The position numbers were made by a program, and so were the translations under genes. A stretch of 64,000 nucleotides of DNA from Gemmatimonadales bacterium UBA7889. GTDB taxonomy: Bacteria > Gemmatimonadota > Gemmatimonadetes > Longimicrobiales > Gaopeijiaceae. Positions 46,240-54,645 of the stretch are shown here, in pieces; the stretch's first letter is position 1, and each line of letters starts with the position of its first letter. The stretch is taken from positions 9,552 to 73,551 of the forward strand of contig DLRL01000056.1 of NCBI GenBank assembly GCA_002501085.1, given 5' to 3'. The notes beneath the pieces are model-generated. The model did not search any database. It was not told where the DNA came from and worked only from the letters and a program-made list of their open reading frames with translations.

Positions 46240-47735
46240 CGAAGCACACGGTGGTGCCGCGATTGAGTGGTCTCACCCGGAAACTTGGGTTATTGGGGCT
46301 GGCTGCAACGGGAATTTGCTCCATGCTAGGAGCAGCGATCAATGTCGTGCCATTCATGATCCAGCGGAGTGTGCCGGGGATAGGCCCTCATGTGCTTTCA
46401 GCGTATGTGTTTGCGGCGGTTCCCGCGATACTCGCAGCACTCGCATATGCTATCCTCGCGTCATCAATGCCCAGAGCCGGAGGCAGCTATATCTACGCGA
46501 GTCGTGGCCTGAATCCGTACCTGGGATTTGTTGCGAGTTTTTCTCAGTGGTTCGGGGTTTCTGTAGCGATCGGTGTAGTCTCCTATGTCTTGATTCCCTT
46601 CTTGAGGGATATCGTTTCGGCTATGGGTATCGACGCGCTTGCTATGGCGCTCGACACGGGAGTAGTGCGCGTGAGTCTTGCCCTGGTTTTTCTCTGGTCT
46701 TCGGTAGGGATCAACTTGCTTGGACTCCGAGTGTATGAGCGGATTCTGGTGCCGATGATGTTCGTAATGTTTGTTTTCGGCAGCATAGTGATTGTTACAG
46801 GATTCTTGTTTGATCACGGTGATTTTGCAGCAGGATTGGCCGTTCGGGAGGGTCTCAGTGTACCTCCAGAGCCTGCAAGGCCATTTAGTTGGGCAAGCTT
46901 TCTTGCCGCTTCGGCTCTCCTTTTCTCAAGCTTTATAGGCTTTGACTCAATCGCCCAAGCTGGTGGAGAGGCCAAAAACCCTGGCAGGTCCCTTCCACTT
47001 GCGATTGGTATTGCAGTTGTGTCAGTGGGCACGTTCTACCTGCTCTTCACCGCAGCCGTTTACCATACGGTACCGTGGAGTTTCGTAGCTGAAAAAGCTC
47101 TCACCCAGGACCTTACGGCTCCCGGGCTGCTGGGGTATGTACTCTCACCCGGCTGGACCATCCTTATTGTCGCAGGTGCGGCAGTTGCACTCATCAATGA
47201 TTTGCCGGCGATGCTCTTATCGGTATCCAGGCTCGTATTCGCTTGGGCTGAAGATGGTGTTTTTCCGAAAAGTGTTGCCCGAATCCACAAGACACGGCAC
47301 ACGCCCCATATCGCGCTCGTACTCAGTGGTCTTATGGCCTCACTAAGCATCTTTGGTAGCCATTTTGCCGGGGATTTCTTCTTGGGTGTTGATATCCTTG
47401 TGACGTCCATGCTTCTGAATTTCATAGTTATGTGTGCGGCAGTGCTCGCTCTGCCCCATCGAAATCCAAGGATTGCCAAAGATGTGACTGTGCTCCGGTC
47501 GCGCCGGTTACAGATACCTGTTGCAGTGGCTGGAATCATGCTGCTCGGTACGTTTCTGGTTGTGCATCTTTGGAAGGATATGACAGCTGATGTCAGCGCA
47601 TGGTACCTACACTCGACACCCCTTTGGGTGCTTGTGATGGCGTTGGCGACGTGTATCTACGTGTGGGAGCTCCGCAAACTGAAACGCGATGGAGTCGATA
47701 CGGCAGCTCTCTTTCAGACACTCCCGCCCGAATAG
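46236..47735 (+). CDS. APC-family amino acid permease
   Basis: 499 residues, about 12 TM helices. The start is set at GTG 46236, overlapping the MMPL stop; the frame stays open 51 codons upstream but there it runs inside the MMPL gene. APC motifs: LGLLGLAATGICSMLGAAIN in TM1, MPRAGGSYIYASRGLNPYLGF, FSSFIGFDSIAQAGGEAKNPGRSLP, and LSVSRLVFAWAEDGVFPKSVARIH. Inner-membrane uptake of an amino acid or amine; specificity not predictable. It stands between an exporter and a reductase-RidA fusion. Confidence 0.9.
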   Translation: MTKHTVVPRLSGLTRKLGLLGLAATGICSMLGAAINVVPFMIQRSVPGIGPHVLSAYVFAAVPAILAALAYAILASSMPRAGGSYIYASRGLNPYLGFVASFSQWFGVSVAIGVVSYVLIPFLRDIVSAMGIDALAMALDTGVVRVSLALVFLWSSVGINLLGLRVYERILVPMMFVMFVFGSIVIVTGFLFDHGDFAAGLAVREGLSVPPEPARPFSWASFLAASALLFSSFIGFDSIAQAGGEAKNPGRSLPLAIGIAVVSVGTFYLLFTAAVYHTVPWSFVAEKALTQDLTAPGLLGYVLSPGWTILIVAGAAVALINDLPAMLLSVSRLVFAWAEDGVFPKSVARIHKTRHTPHIALVLSGLMASLSIFGSHFAGDFFLGVDILVTSMLLNFIVMCAAVLALPHRNPRIAKDVTVLRSRRLQIPVAVAGIMLLGTFLVVHLWKDMTADVSAWYLHSTPLWVLVMALATCIYVWELRKLKRDGVDTAALFQTLPPE

Positions 47736-47739
47736 CTTG

Positions 47740-49194
47740 ATGGTTGAACGGACACAACTGGCAAGTGGACTAGAGATCTCACGGATCCTGACTGGGCTCT
47801 GGCAGATTGCGGACATGGAACGAGAAGGAAATTTCATGAATCTGGAGGAGGGTGCCCTTGAGATGCGTCGATACGTTGATGCTGGGTTCACGACGTTCGA
47901 CATGGCAGACCACTATGGAACCTCGGAATTGATCGCTGGTCAGTATGAAGCAGATTGGCCCGGATCAGGCGAACTCTTAACGAAATGGGTTCCTAAGCCG
48001 GGAATCGTTGCAAGAGAAAAGACGCGCGCCGCTGTCGAATTAGCACTGGAGCGCATGGATCGGGAGCAGATTGATCTGCTCCAGTTTCACGCGTGGAGTT
48101 ACTCAGACCCAGGTTGGCTTGACTGCATGTTCTGTCTTCAGGAGCTAAAAGAGGAAGGCTTGATCCAGCACCTTGGGTTGACCAACACAGATGCCGCCCA
48201 CGTTGCGATGCTACTCAACAGTGGCGTGGATGTTGTCTCGAACCAGGTCTGCTACTCACTTCTTGATCAGCGAGCGAGCAGCACAATGACCGACCTTTGT
48301 TTGCAGTATGATATCAAACTGCTGGCCTTTGGTACGCTTGCAGGAGGATTTCTTACTGAGCAATGGCTTGGAGTTCCCGAACCTGATTGCCAGTCACTGC
48401 AGACCTGGTCTCAGATGAAATACAAACGTTTCATCGATGCTGCAGGCGGGTGGGACAAATTTCAGGCTCTGCTGGCGGTGTTGGAACGAGTAGCAAGGCG
48501 TTTCGAGGTATCAGTAGCAAACGTGGCGTCTCGAGTGATCTTGGATGCACCGGCTGTGGCGGGTGTGATTATCGGAGCGCGTCTCGGTAAGCGGGAGCAT
48601 ATCGAAGATAACCTCCGCCTGTTCGATTTTGAGTTGGACGGACCTGCTCTCGAAGAGATCGAACACGCTCGAGCAGAATTGCGGCAAATCCCAGGCGGTT
48701 GCGGAGACGAGTACCGTAAGCCTCCATTCCTGACTGCTGCTGGGGACCTTAGTGACCACTTTGATGAGTCTCCTTCACCTTACCCTACGAGCGTCATTCA
48801 GGAAGGCCGGACGATCGCGCTCAGCGGGACAAAATGGGAAGATGCGGCTGGTTTTGCTCGAGCAGTGAGACAGGGCAATCGCATCCTCGTTTCAGGCACA
48901 ACAGCAACCCATAAGGAAACGCTCATAGGGGGCACTGACCCAGCATCACAAATGCACTTTTGTATGGATAAAATTGAGGGTGCCATCCAGTCTCTTGGTG
49001 GACAGATGGAGGATGTCGTACGGACCCGGATTTATATTGCTGACCCCGAAATATCGGAGCCCGTGACCCGTGCACATGGTCAGCGATTTCGGCATATTCG
49101 ACCCACAAATACTCTCGTGATTGCAGGATTGATTGGAGAAGGATACCTCGTTGAGATGGAAGCAGAGGCAGTAGTGCTGGAGACCCCAGCCTAA
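47740..49194 (+). CDS. Aldo/keto reductase fused to a RidA/YjgF-fold domain
   Basis: 484 residues from ATG 47740, four bases after the permease stop. Residues 1-about 320 are an aldo/keto reductase barrel with the full catalytic tetrad D54, Y59 (DMADHYG), K82 (LLTKW), H117 (LLQFHAW) and a C-terminal cofactor segment (VIIGARLGKREHIEDNLRL). Residues about 355-484 are a Rid-fold domain (GNRILVSGTTATHKE, VVRTRIYIADPE, VEMEAEAVVL). The Rid active-site Arg, normally in YPTRS, is replaced: the position reads RPTNT, so 2-aminoacrylate deamination by the usual chemistry is doubtful. Probably cytoplasmic. Confidence 0.87.
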   Translation: MVERTQLASGLEISRILTGLWQIADMEREGNFMNLEEGALEMRRYVDAGFTTFDMADHYGTSELIAGQYEADWPGSGELLTKWVPKPGIVAREKTRAAVELALERMDREQIDLLQFHAWSYSDPGWLDCMFCLQELKEEGLIQHLGLTNTDAAHVAMLLNSGVDVVSNQVCYSLLDQRASSTMTDLCLQYDIKLLAFGTLAGGFLTEQWLGVPEPDCQSLQTWSQMKYKRFIDAAGGWDKFQALLAVLERVARRFEVSVANVASRVILDAPAVAGVIIGARLGKREHIEDNLRLFDFELDGPALEEIEHARAELRQIPGGCGDEYRKPPFLTAAGDLSDHFDESPSPYPTSVIQEGRTIALSGTKWEDAAGFARAVRQGNRILVSGTTATHKETLIGGTDPASQMHFCMDKIEGAIQSLGGQMEDVVRTRIYIADPEISEPVTRAHGQRFRHIRPTNTLVIAGLIGEGYLVEMEAEAVVLETPA

Positions 49195-49253
49195 GATCTT
49201 CTGATGTGGTTACCGCTAGGGTACCCACATTGTCTGATCCCCAGATAAAGCCC

Positions 49254-49622
49254 ATGAGACTGATCGAATCTTCGAGTAGGCCTCCGAGTCCGGTGGACCC
49301 GGATAACTTTGTTCTATCTGGCACATTTCAGCGTCTATTGGGTTCTGGCGACGATATGCCAGTACGTCTTTACCGAGTGTGTTTTGACCCAGGCGGTCGC
49401 ACGAACTGGCATCGTCACGATGACTTCCAACTACTTCTCGGGCTTAGCGGCACCTGTTCCGTGGTAGATCGTTCTGGCCAGGAGCTAGCCCTAGGAACGG
49501 GAGATCTTGTTATGATCGATCCAGATGAGGAGCATTGGCATGGGGCAGCCCCTAACACCCACGGAGAGCACCTCGCGATCAATCTTGGGGTGACGACGAT
49601 CTGGCTCGAATCATCCGCGTAG
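49254..49622 (+). CDS. Cupin-domain protein
   Basis: 122 residues from ATG 49254; a GTG at 49206 in the same frame would add 16. Single cupin: motif 1 in TNWHRHDDFQLLLGLSG (His ligands, then Gln), motif 2 in GDLVMIDPDEEHWHGA. No signal peptide. Often such small cupins are metal-dependent isomerases or sensors; the role here is not known. Last gene of the MMPL-permease-reductase unit. Confidence 0.82.
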   Translation: MRLIESSSRPPSPVDPDNFVLSGTFQRLLGSGDDMPVRLYRVCFDPGGRTNWHRHDDFQLLLGLSGTCSVVDRSGQELALGTGDLVMIDPDEEHWHGAAPNTHGEHLAINLGVTTIWLESSA

Positions 49623-49675
49623 CCGATTGGCCCCCTTCAACAGCTGCGTGCCATTTTGCTCCAAGGAGCTACAAC

Positions 49676-50779
49676 CTACCTCCTGACTGCTGTCAGTTCC
49701 CTAATGACTTGTCGGAGTTCAGCGGCCTTGCCTGTGGACTCTAGCTCAAGCCACATGCGCTCGACCGTATCTGCATCAACCAACCCAGGGGGGCTACTAC
49801 CCGAGCTAGGAACTGATAGGCCTTGGTCCGAGCGGAATTTGTCTACTGCCGAGATGATCTCATTATCGTAGAGTCGCCAGTTGCCCTCTTGCTCTAGGGT
49901 TTCGGTATCTGAGCGGTAATAGTCGAGTGCATGCATGATCAGTTTCACCTGCCACACGTCATTACCTATGTACTGTTGGAGTGTCCGGTAGCCCAAGGTT
50001 CCTGAGATCGTGTTGTACACTCGCCGCAGCTCTGCCACTGGAGTGGGGTGCTCACAGACATTGATATTTGCTGTAAGCCCGTCGGCACGTCGAGAGCGCC
50101 CTTCTCTTGGGTTGGCTACGATTACTGCAGCAGATTGCAGGCGGCCCATTCTCCTATCACCACCCATTCTCTGCCCAGCGCCCAGCGCTTCGATTAGCCG
50201 ATCCGCCAGATGACGTTCCGATCCTTCCGTCGCCTCGAATGATGCCGCAACGGCATCGACCACCTCCGGCCCAATGAGCACATTGCCCTGAGTAGCGTAG
50301 TTGAGTCCTGATTTATGGCCAGCCCAATACCCAGGGCCGGTTCCAGTATGTTGAGCGGATGTGCCATCTAGTGCCACGACACCAATCTGCCGACGCTCGG
50401 ACTCTGGGTCACCAGCCATGGCCCGGTCAAGAGCATCCCGGGGGGTCAACCCCTCCTCAAGCATATCAAGCAACTCATTCCCATAGGCCGTTCGTGTAGA
50501 GGCTTGTGTCGCCACAGCACCAACCCCAGCGCGTACCCAGGGCACTCCATTTCCTACACAAGGAACGCGTGTTGTAACGGCCACACCGGATTCGCCAGTA
50601 CTGGGATCAACTGCGGCGATAGAAAACGTATGAAAAACGAGTTCGTCTCCCCAGGCGACTGGTTCCTGCGCCCTGAGATCTTGTTTTCCGGAGAGTGTAG
50701 CTATTACCAGCAAACACAAAACGCCCGGAGCTATTCGGCTCCGGGCGTCTCGTGGGGACATGCTTCTAGCAGTCCTCAT
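49676..50779 (-). CDS. Exported DUF1028 protein with C-terminal peptidoglycan-binding-like domain, copy 2
   Basis: 367 residues from ATG 50779 (AAGGG about six bases upstream); the frame also opens upstream inside the preceding gene. Signal peptide ends LRA before Gln. DUF1028 domain: FHTFSIAAVDPSTGESGVAVTTR, the GVPWVRAGVGAVATQ core, ERRQIGVVALDG, YATQGNVLIGPEVVDAV. The C-terminus (LYDNEIISAVDKFRSDQGLSV ... VDADTVERMWLEL) resembles a peptidoglycan-binding-2 domain, a known partner of DUF1028. Unlike copy 1, twelve residues precede the Thr-Phe-Ser segment after signal cleavage. Confidence 0.85.
   Translation of the reverse strand: MRTARSMSPRDARSRIAPGVLCLLVIATLSGKQDLRAQEPVAWGDELVFHTFSIAAVDPSTGESGVAVTTRVPCVGNGVPWVRAGVGAVATQASTRTAYGNELLDMLEEGLTPRDALDRAMAGDPESERRQIGVVALDGTSAQHTGTGPGYWAGHKSGLNYATQGNVLIGPEVVDAVAASFEATEGSERHLADRLIEALGAGQRMGGDRRMGRLQSAAVIVANPREGRSRRADGLTANINVCEHPTPVAELRRVYNTISGTLGYRTLQQYIGNDVWQVKLIMHALDYYRSDTETLEQEGNWRLYDNEIISAVDKFRSDQGLSVPSSGSSPPGLVDADTVERMWLELESTGKAAELRQVIRELTAVRR
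50721..50748 (-). terminator. Terminator-like hairpin inside the DUF1028 signal-peptide codons
   Basis: A perfect 11-pair stem (50721-50731 with 50738-50748, six-base loop). On the minus strand it is followed by TTTTGTGTTT. It lies 72 bases after the stop of the HisC-like gene, so it could end that transcript, yet it falls within codons about 11-20 of the DUF1028 protein. It may therefore be a partial terminator or attenuator, or the hairpin may affect translation. Confidence 0.6.
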
Positions 50780-50819
50780 TATTGCCCTTCCGGTTAGCGG
50801 TTTGTGTTGCTTGCTTAGG

Positions 50820-51974
50820 CTAGGCGATCTCCTGTAATGCGTGCATAAACCGCTCATTCTCTTCTTCGTTACCGACTGAGACCCGTAGCCAGTCAAGCAT
50901 GGGCGGGAAATCACGACCTACCGCAACCCCTCTCTCCCGGAAAGCAGATCTGAATTCAGATGACGGTCGAACTGTATGCATCATAAAGAAGTTGGTGTCA
51001 GATGGTAGGACATCGAATCCCATTGACTTGACTCCAGCGATCATCTTTTCTCTGAGCTCAACTGTTTTATTCAACACCCACTTCTCGGCTTCCTTGTCCT
51101 TCAAGGCTGCCGCTCCACCCCATTTTACCAGTGCATTCACAGAGCCGGTGCTGTGGGGACGCATACGATCGATGAGTTCTGGTTTCGCAATGGCATATCC
51201 GAGTCTCATCGCTGCTACACCGTAAATTTTTGAGAACGTGCGTGTGATTATCACGTTACGTCCCTCTAGAACATATGGGAGGGACTCAGCATAAGACGGA
51301 TCTTGCACAAAGTGGTGGTAAGCCTCATCGACCAGCACGGGCACGTCCTCAGGAATATTATCCAGCAATTGTCTTACCTCTGCTGCTGTAACCGTTATGC
51401 CAGTTGGGTTATTCGGATTACAGAGGAAAACAAAGCCAACGTTGCGGTGATTGATCTTAATGGTGCGGATCATCTCCGGGATGTTCTGCCGGTAGTCTTC
51501 CATCAGCGGTAGCGTGATTGCATCCGCGCGAAGGTCAGTAGCATGCCTATAAACCGTGCTATACGTCGGTTCGACACCAATAACCTTCTTCCCAGGACTC
51601 ATAAAGGTAAGCCCGACGACCTTTAGGAGTTCGCCTGAGCCAGCGCCCATGAGGATGTGATCCCTACTTACCCCATGGTGCTCAGCAATCGCCGACTGGA
51701 TGTCCCCATCTGGGTAGCCGTACCTGTTTGCATATTTCCAGGCGCCATTCATGGCTTCCAATACACTCTTAGAGGGCCCCCACGGGTTTTCATTCGAGTT
51801 TAGATGTGCGAGGGAGTCGTAAGGGTCATCCAGCTTACGTGCGAACGGGAATCTTGCTGCCTCATCGGCTTCAGCAGCAAAAAGCTCTGTACCCGGCTTC
51901 AACCCCAGGTAACCCAGCGCAGTCGCTGCTCCACCCATGAATTGCCGTCGCGAAAAAGAACGCCTCACATCCAT
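50820..51974 (-). CDS. Tat-exported HisC-like PLP-dependent aminotransferase
   Basis: 384 residues. Twin-arginine signal FSRRQFMGGAATALGYLG with probable cleavage near ELFA. Catalytic domain follows the histidinol-phosphate aminotransferase family: LNSNENPWGPS, YGYPDGD, GAGSGELL, CNPNNPTG, LVDEAYHHF, PLP lysine in TRTFSKIYGVAAMRLGYAI, and C-terminal Arg in DWLRVSVG. HisC enzymes are cytoplasmic, so export rules out a normal histidine-synthesis role. Second exported PLP enzyme in the window (compare 5974). Substrate unknown. Confidence 0.85.
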   Translation of the reverse strand: MDVRRSFSRRQFMGGAATALGYLGLKPGTELFAAEADEAARFPFARKLDDPYDSLAHLNSNENPWGPSKSVLEAMNGAWKYANRYGYPDGDIQSAIAEHHGVSRDHILMGAGSGELLKVVGLTFMSPGKKVIGVEPTYSTVYRHATDLRADAITLPLMEDYRQNIPEMIRTIKINHRNVGFVFLCNPNNPTGITVTAAEVRQLLDNIPEDVPVLVDEAYHHFVQDPSYAESLPYVLEGRNVIITRTFSKIYGVAAMRLGYAIAKPELIDRMRPHSTGSVNALVKWGGAAALKDKEAEKWVLNKTVELREKMIAGVKSMGFDVLPSDTNFFMMHTVRPSSEFRSAFRERGVAVGRDFPPMLDWLRVSVGNEEENERFMHALQEIA

Positions 51975-52157
51975 CTGTTACCTCCTGTGTGGAGCTACTC
52001 GGTTGCCTACCGGCTAGCTCATGCCAACACGCTATGAGCAGTTTCGGTTTTCTTAGGGCTAGACGCAACACCCACCTATGAATTGCCGTAGTCCTTGCCC
52101 CTTCGGAACCCGCTAGATAGCGTGTAAACAGGCTTATTTGGGGGGATCTATCCCATA

Positions 52158-54593
52158 ATGAAAAATATTGTCTTTTCTACTGCTGCGCTGGGTATGATGC
52201 TCGTGCTCTCAGGAGCTCGGGCTGAAGTGGGACCAGTATGGCAAAAAACCAGTGTTTATAAGCCTTCCCAGCTCGCGGCCAACCTTCATGAAGATAGTGA
52301 GGATGTGTCACCAAATGATGTAATCCAGGACACTTGCGTACGGTGTCATAACGACCGCCGCCTCAGTGGGAATCTCTCTCTAGTTGGTTTCGACGCCGAT
52401 GAAGCTGACCAAAACGCGGAAATCGCCGAACGGATGATCCGTAAACTCCGGGCTGGAATGATGCCCCCGGTTGGAGCGAGGAGACCTGGAGGTGACACGC
52501 TCCAAACAGTCGTCGAAGAGCTTGAGCGAGTGGTTGATGCTTCGGCATCGCGAAACCCGAATCCTGGTGGCCGAACCTTCCAGCGCCTTAATCGGGCTGA
52601 GTACGAACAGGCCATCAGAGACCTACTGCTCCTCAAGGTCGATGCCAGCGAGTGGCTTCAGAGTGACCAGATGAGTGCCAATTTCGATAATATCGCCGAT
52701 GTACAGTCGCTTTCAGCCACTCTGCTTGAGTCTTATCTGAATGCAGCGAGCGAGATTAGCCGGTGGGCTCTGGGTAATCGGAGCGCTCCACCTGTAGACC
52801 AAGTCTATAAGCTTCCAGAGTACATCTCCCAACATCCGTGGGACCACGTGGTGGGTGCCCCGTATGGCACCCGTGGCGGCATCGTAGTCGACCATGTATT
52901 TCCGGCTGATGCGGAGTATGTGTTCGCGATGACATTCACCGGTGGCCGGAATGCCAGGCTTGAGGACGTGGATATATCGATCGATGGTGAGCGAGTCGCC
53001 ATCCTTCACTACACGCGTTCTGGAGCTGGAGCGGATGGTCGTGGTGGTGCGGGGATCAGAACGGAACCGATCATGCTTCGTGCAGGACAGCACAAGGTCT
53101 CAGCGGCGTTTATCCGCCGAGGAGATGGCCCGTACGAAGATCTTCTTCGTCCGCACGAGTGGTCGTTAGCGGGTGGGGGTTCAGGCGGAAATGGAATCAC
53201 ATCGCTGCCGCATTTGCGCGACCTGATTGTCAGTGGTCCCTATAACACAACAGGGATCTCGGAGACTGCTACTCGCTCTAAGATCTTTTCCTGCCGACCG
53301 ACCGTGCCGAGTGAGGAACTAGGGTGCGCCAGGGAGATCGTGTCCCGGCTCGGTAGTGAAGCGTATAGGCGCCCTCTGTCGGATAATGACATATCAGGTC
53401 TCATGAACTTCTACGCTGACGGCTCTGAACGTGGTGGCTTTGAGGCTGGAGTGAGAAGAGCGCTCGAGGCGATACTCGCAAGCCCACACTTCGTGTTCCG
53501 GTTCGAGCGAGAGCCTGGAAAAATGGATCCTGGTGAGGCGTATCGGCTATCGGATGTGGATCTTGCCTCACGGCTTTCTTTCTTCCTATGGGGCACGCCC
53601 CCAGATGCTGAATTGCTTGAGATTGCAGCGGAAGGGGATCTCTCGGACAAAGAGCTTGAGAGGCAGACGCGGAGAATGCTTGCAGACCCCCGTTCTGAGG
53701 CGCTAGGCACGCGTTTCGCAGGGCTCTGGCTACGACTGCAGGATCTCTACAAGAATCGTCCGGATCCCAATTTCTATCCGAACTTTGATGAAAATCTTGC
53801 GGATGCGATGCGGAAAGAGACGGAACTCTTCTTTTATAACCTGGTCCGCGAGGACAAGAGCTTCTTAGAGTTCTTCGGTGCCGATTACACCTTCGTGAAT
53901 GAACGCCTTGCCAGGCACTACGGAATTCCTGGTGTGTCAGGGGACCATTTCCGGCGCGTCACTTATTCGGATGATCGCCGCCGCGGACTCTTGGGCCAGG
54001 GAAGTGTGTTAGTCCTGACCTCCCTGGCGAATCGCACTTCTCCGGTGCTCCGTGGTAAATGGGTCATGGAAGTCTTACTAGGCTCGCCGCCGCCGCCGCC
54101 GCCGCCGGGCGTACCTGACTTGGATGAAACCGGAACTGTCTCCGGTGGAAAATTTCTCACGACGCGAGAGAGGATGGAGCTTCACAGGGCGAACCCTGTT
54201 TGTAACTCGTGTCACAGTATGATGGACCCCATCGGTCTAGCGCTTGATAACTTTGATGTGACGGGCACCTGGCGACTTAGAGAGAATGGAAATCCGCTAG
54301 ATACGCGCGGGGATTTCTATGATGGTACGCCGGTATCTACGCCTGCGGAGCTTGTCGACGCATTACTAGGCAGGCCGATTCCACTGGTCAGGAACTTCAC
54401 GGAGAACCTGATGGCTTACGCACTCGGACGACGTGTTGAGTATTACGATCAACCCGTGGTGCGAGAAATCTCCAGAAATGCGGAGAAAGGCGATTATAGG
54501 ATGTCGTCCTTCATTCTGGGCATCATCCAGAGTGATGCATTCCAGATGAAGCGAGCAGCGCTAGTTAACACAGCTGAGGGGGGGGCAGGTTAA
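52158..54593 (+). CDS. Exported c-type cytochrome of the DUF1592/DUF1588/DUF1585 family
   Basis: 811 residues; signal peptide ending ARA before Glu. Two heme-binding CxxCH motifs, C60-V-R-C63-H64 near the N-terminus and C682-N-S-C685-H686 near the C-terminus. Domain order by recognisable segments: DUF1587 (FQRLNRAEYEQAIRDLLLL), DUF1595 (VSRLGSEAYRRPLSD), DUF1592 (LASRLSFFLWGTPPD ... LFFYNLV), DUF1588 (RRGLLGQGSVLVLTSLANRTSPVLRGKWV, in two segments, with seven prolines after), DUF1585 (NFTENLMAYALGRRVEYYD). Planctomycete-type secreted cytochrome, function unproven. Followed 52 bases later by DUF1552. Confidence 0.92.
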   Translation: MKNIVFSTAALGMMLVLSGARAEVGPVWQKTSVYKPSQLAANLHEDSEDVSPNDVIQDTCVRCHNDRRLSGNLSLVGFDADEADQNAEIAERMIRKLRAGMMPPVGARRPGGDTLQTVVEELERVVDASASRNPNPGGRTFQRLNRAEYEQAIRDLLLLKVDASEWLQSDQMSANFDNIADVQSLSATLLESYLNAASEISRWALGNRSAPPVDQVYKLPEYISQHPWDHVVGAPYGTRGGIVVDHVFPADAEYVFAMTFTGGRNARLEDVDISIDGERVAILHYTRSGAGADGRGGAGIRTEPIMLRAGQHKVSAAFIRRGDGPYEDLLRPHEWSLAGGGSGGNGITSLPHLRDLIVSGPYNTTGISETATRSKIFSCRPTVPSEELGCAREIVSRLGSEAYRRPLSDNDISGLMNFYADGSERGGFEAGVRRALEAILASPHFVFRFEREPGKMDPGEAYRLSDVDLASRLSFFLWGTPPDAELLEIAAEGDLSDKELERQTRRMLADPRSEALGTRFAGLWLRLQDLYKNRPDPNFYPNFDENLADAMRKETELFFYNLVREDKSFLEFFGADYTFVNERLARHYGIPGVSGDHFRRVTYSDDRRRGLLGQGSVLVLTSLANRTSPVLRGKWVMEVLLGSPPPPPPPGVPDLDETGTVSGGKFLTTRERMELHRANPVCNSCHSMMDPIGLALDNFDVTGTWRLRENGNPLDTRGDFYDGTPVSTPAELVDALLGRPIPLVRNFTENLMAYALGRRVEYYDQPVVREISRNAEKGDYRMSSFILGIIQSDAFQMKRAALVNTAEGGAG

Positions 54594-54645
54594 TTCCTCC
54601 AACTAAGAAAACAATGCAGTAAGACACAGGTCAGGAGATCAAAAG

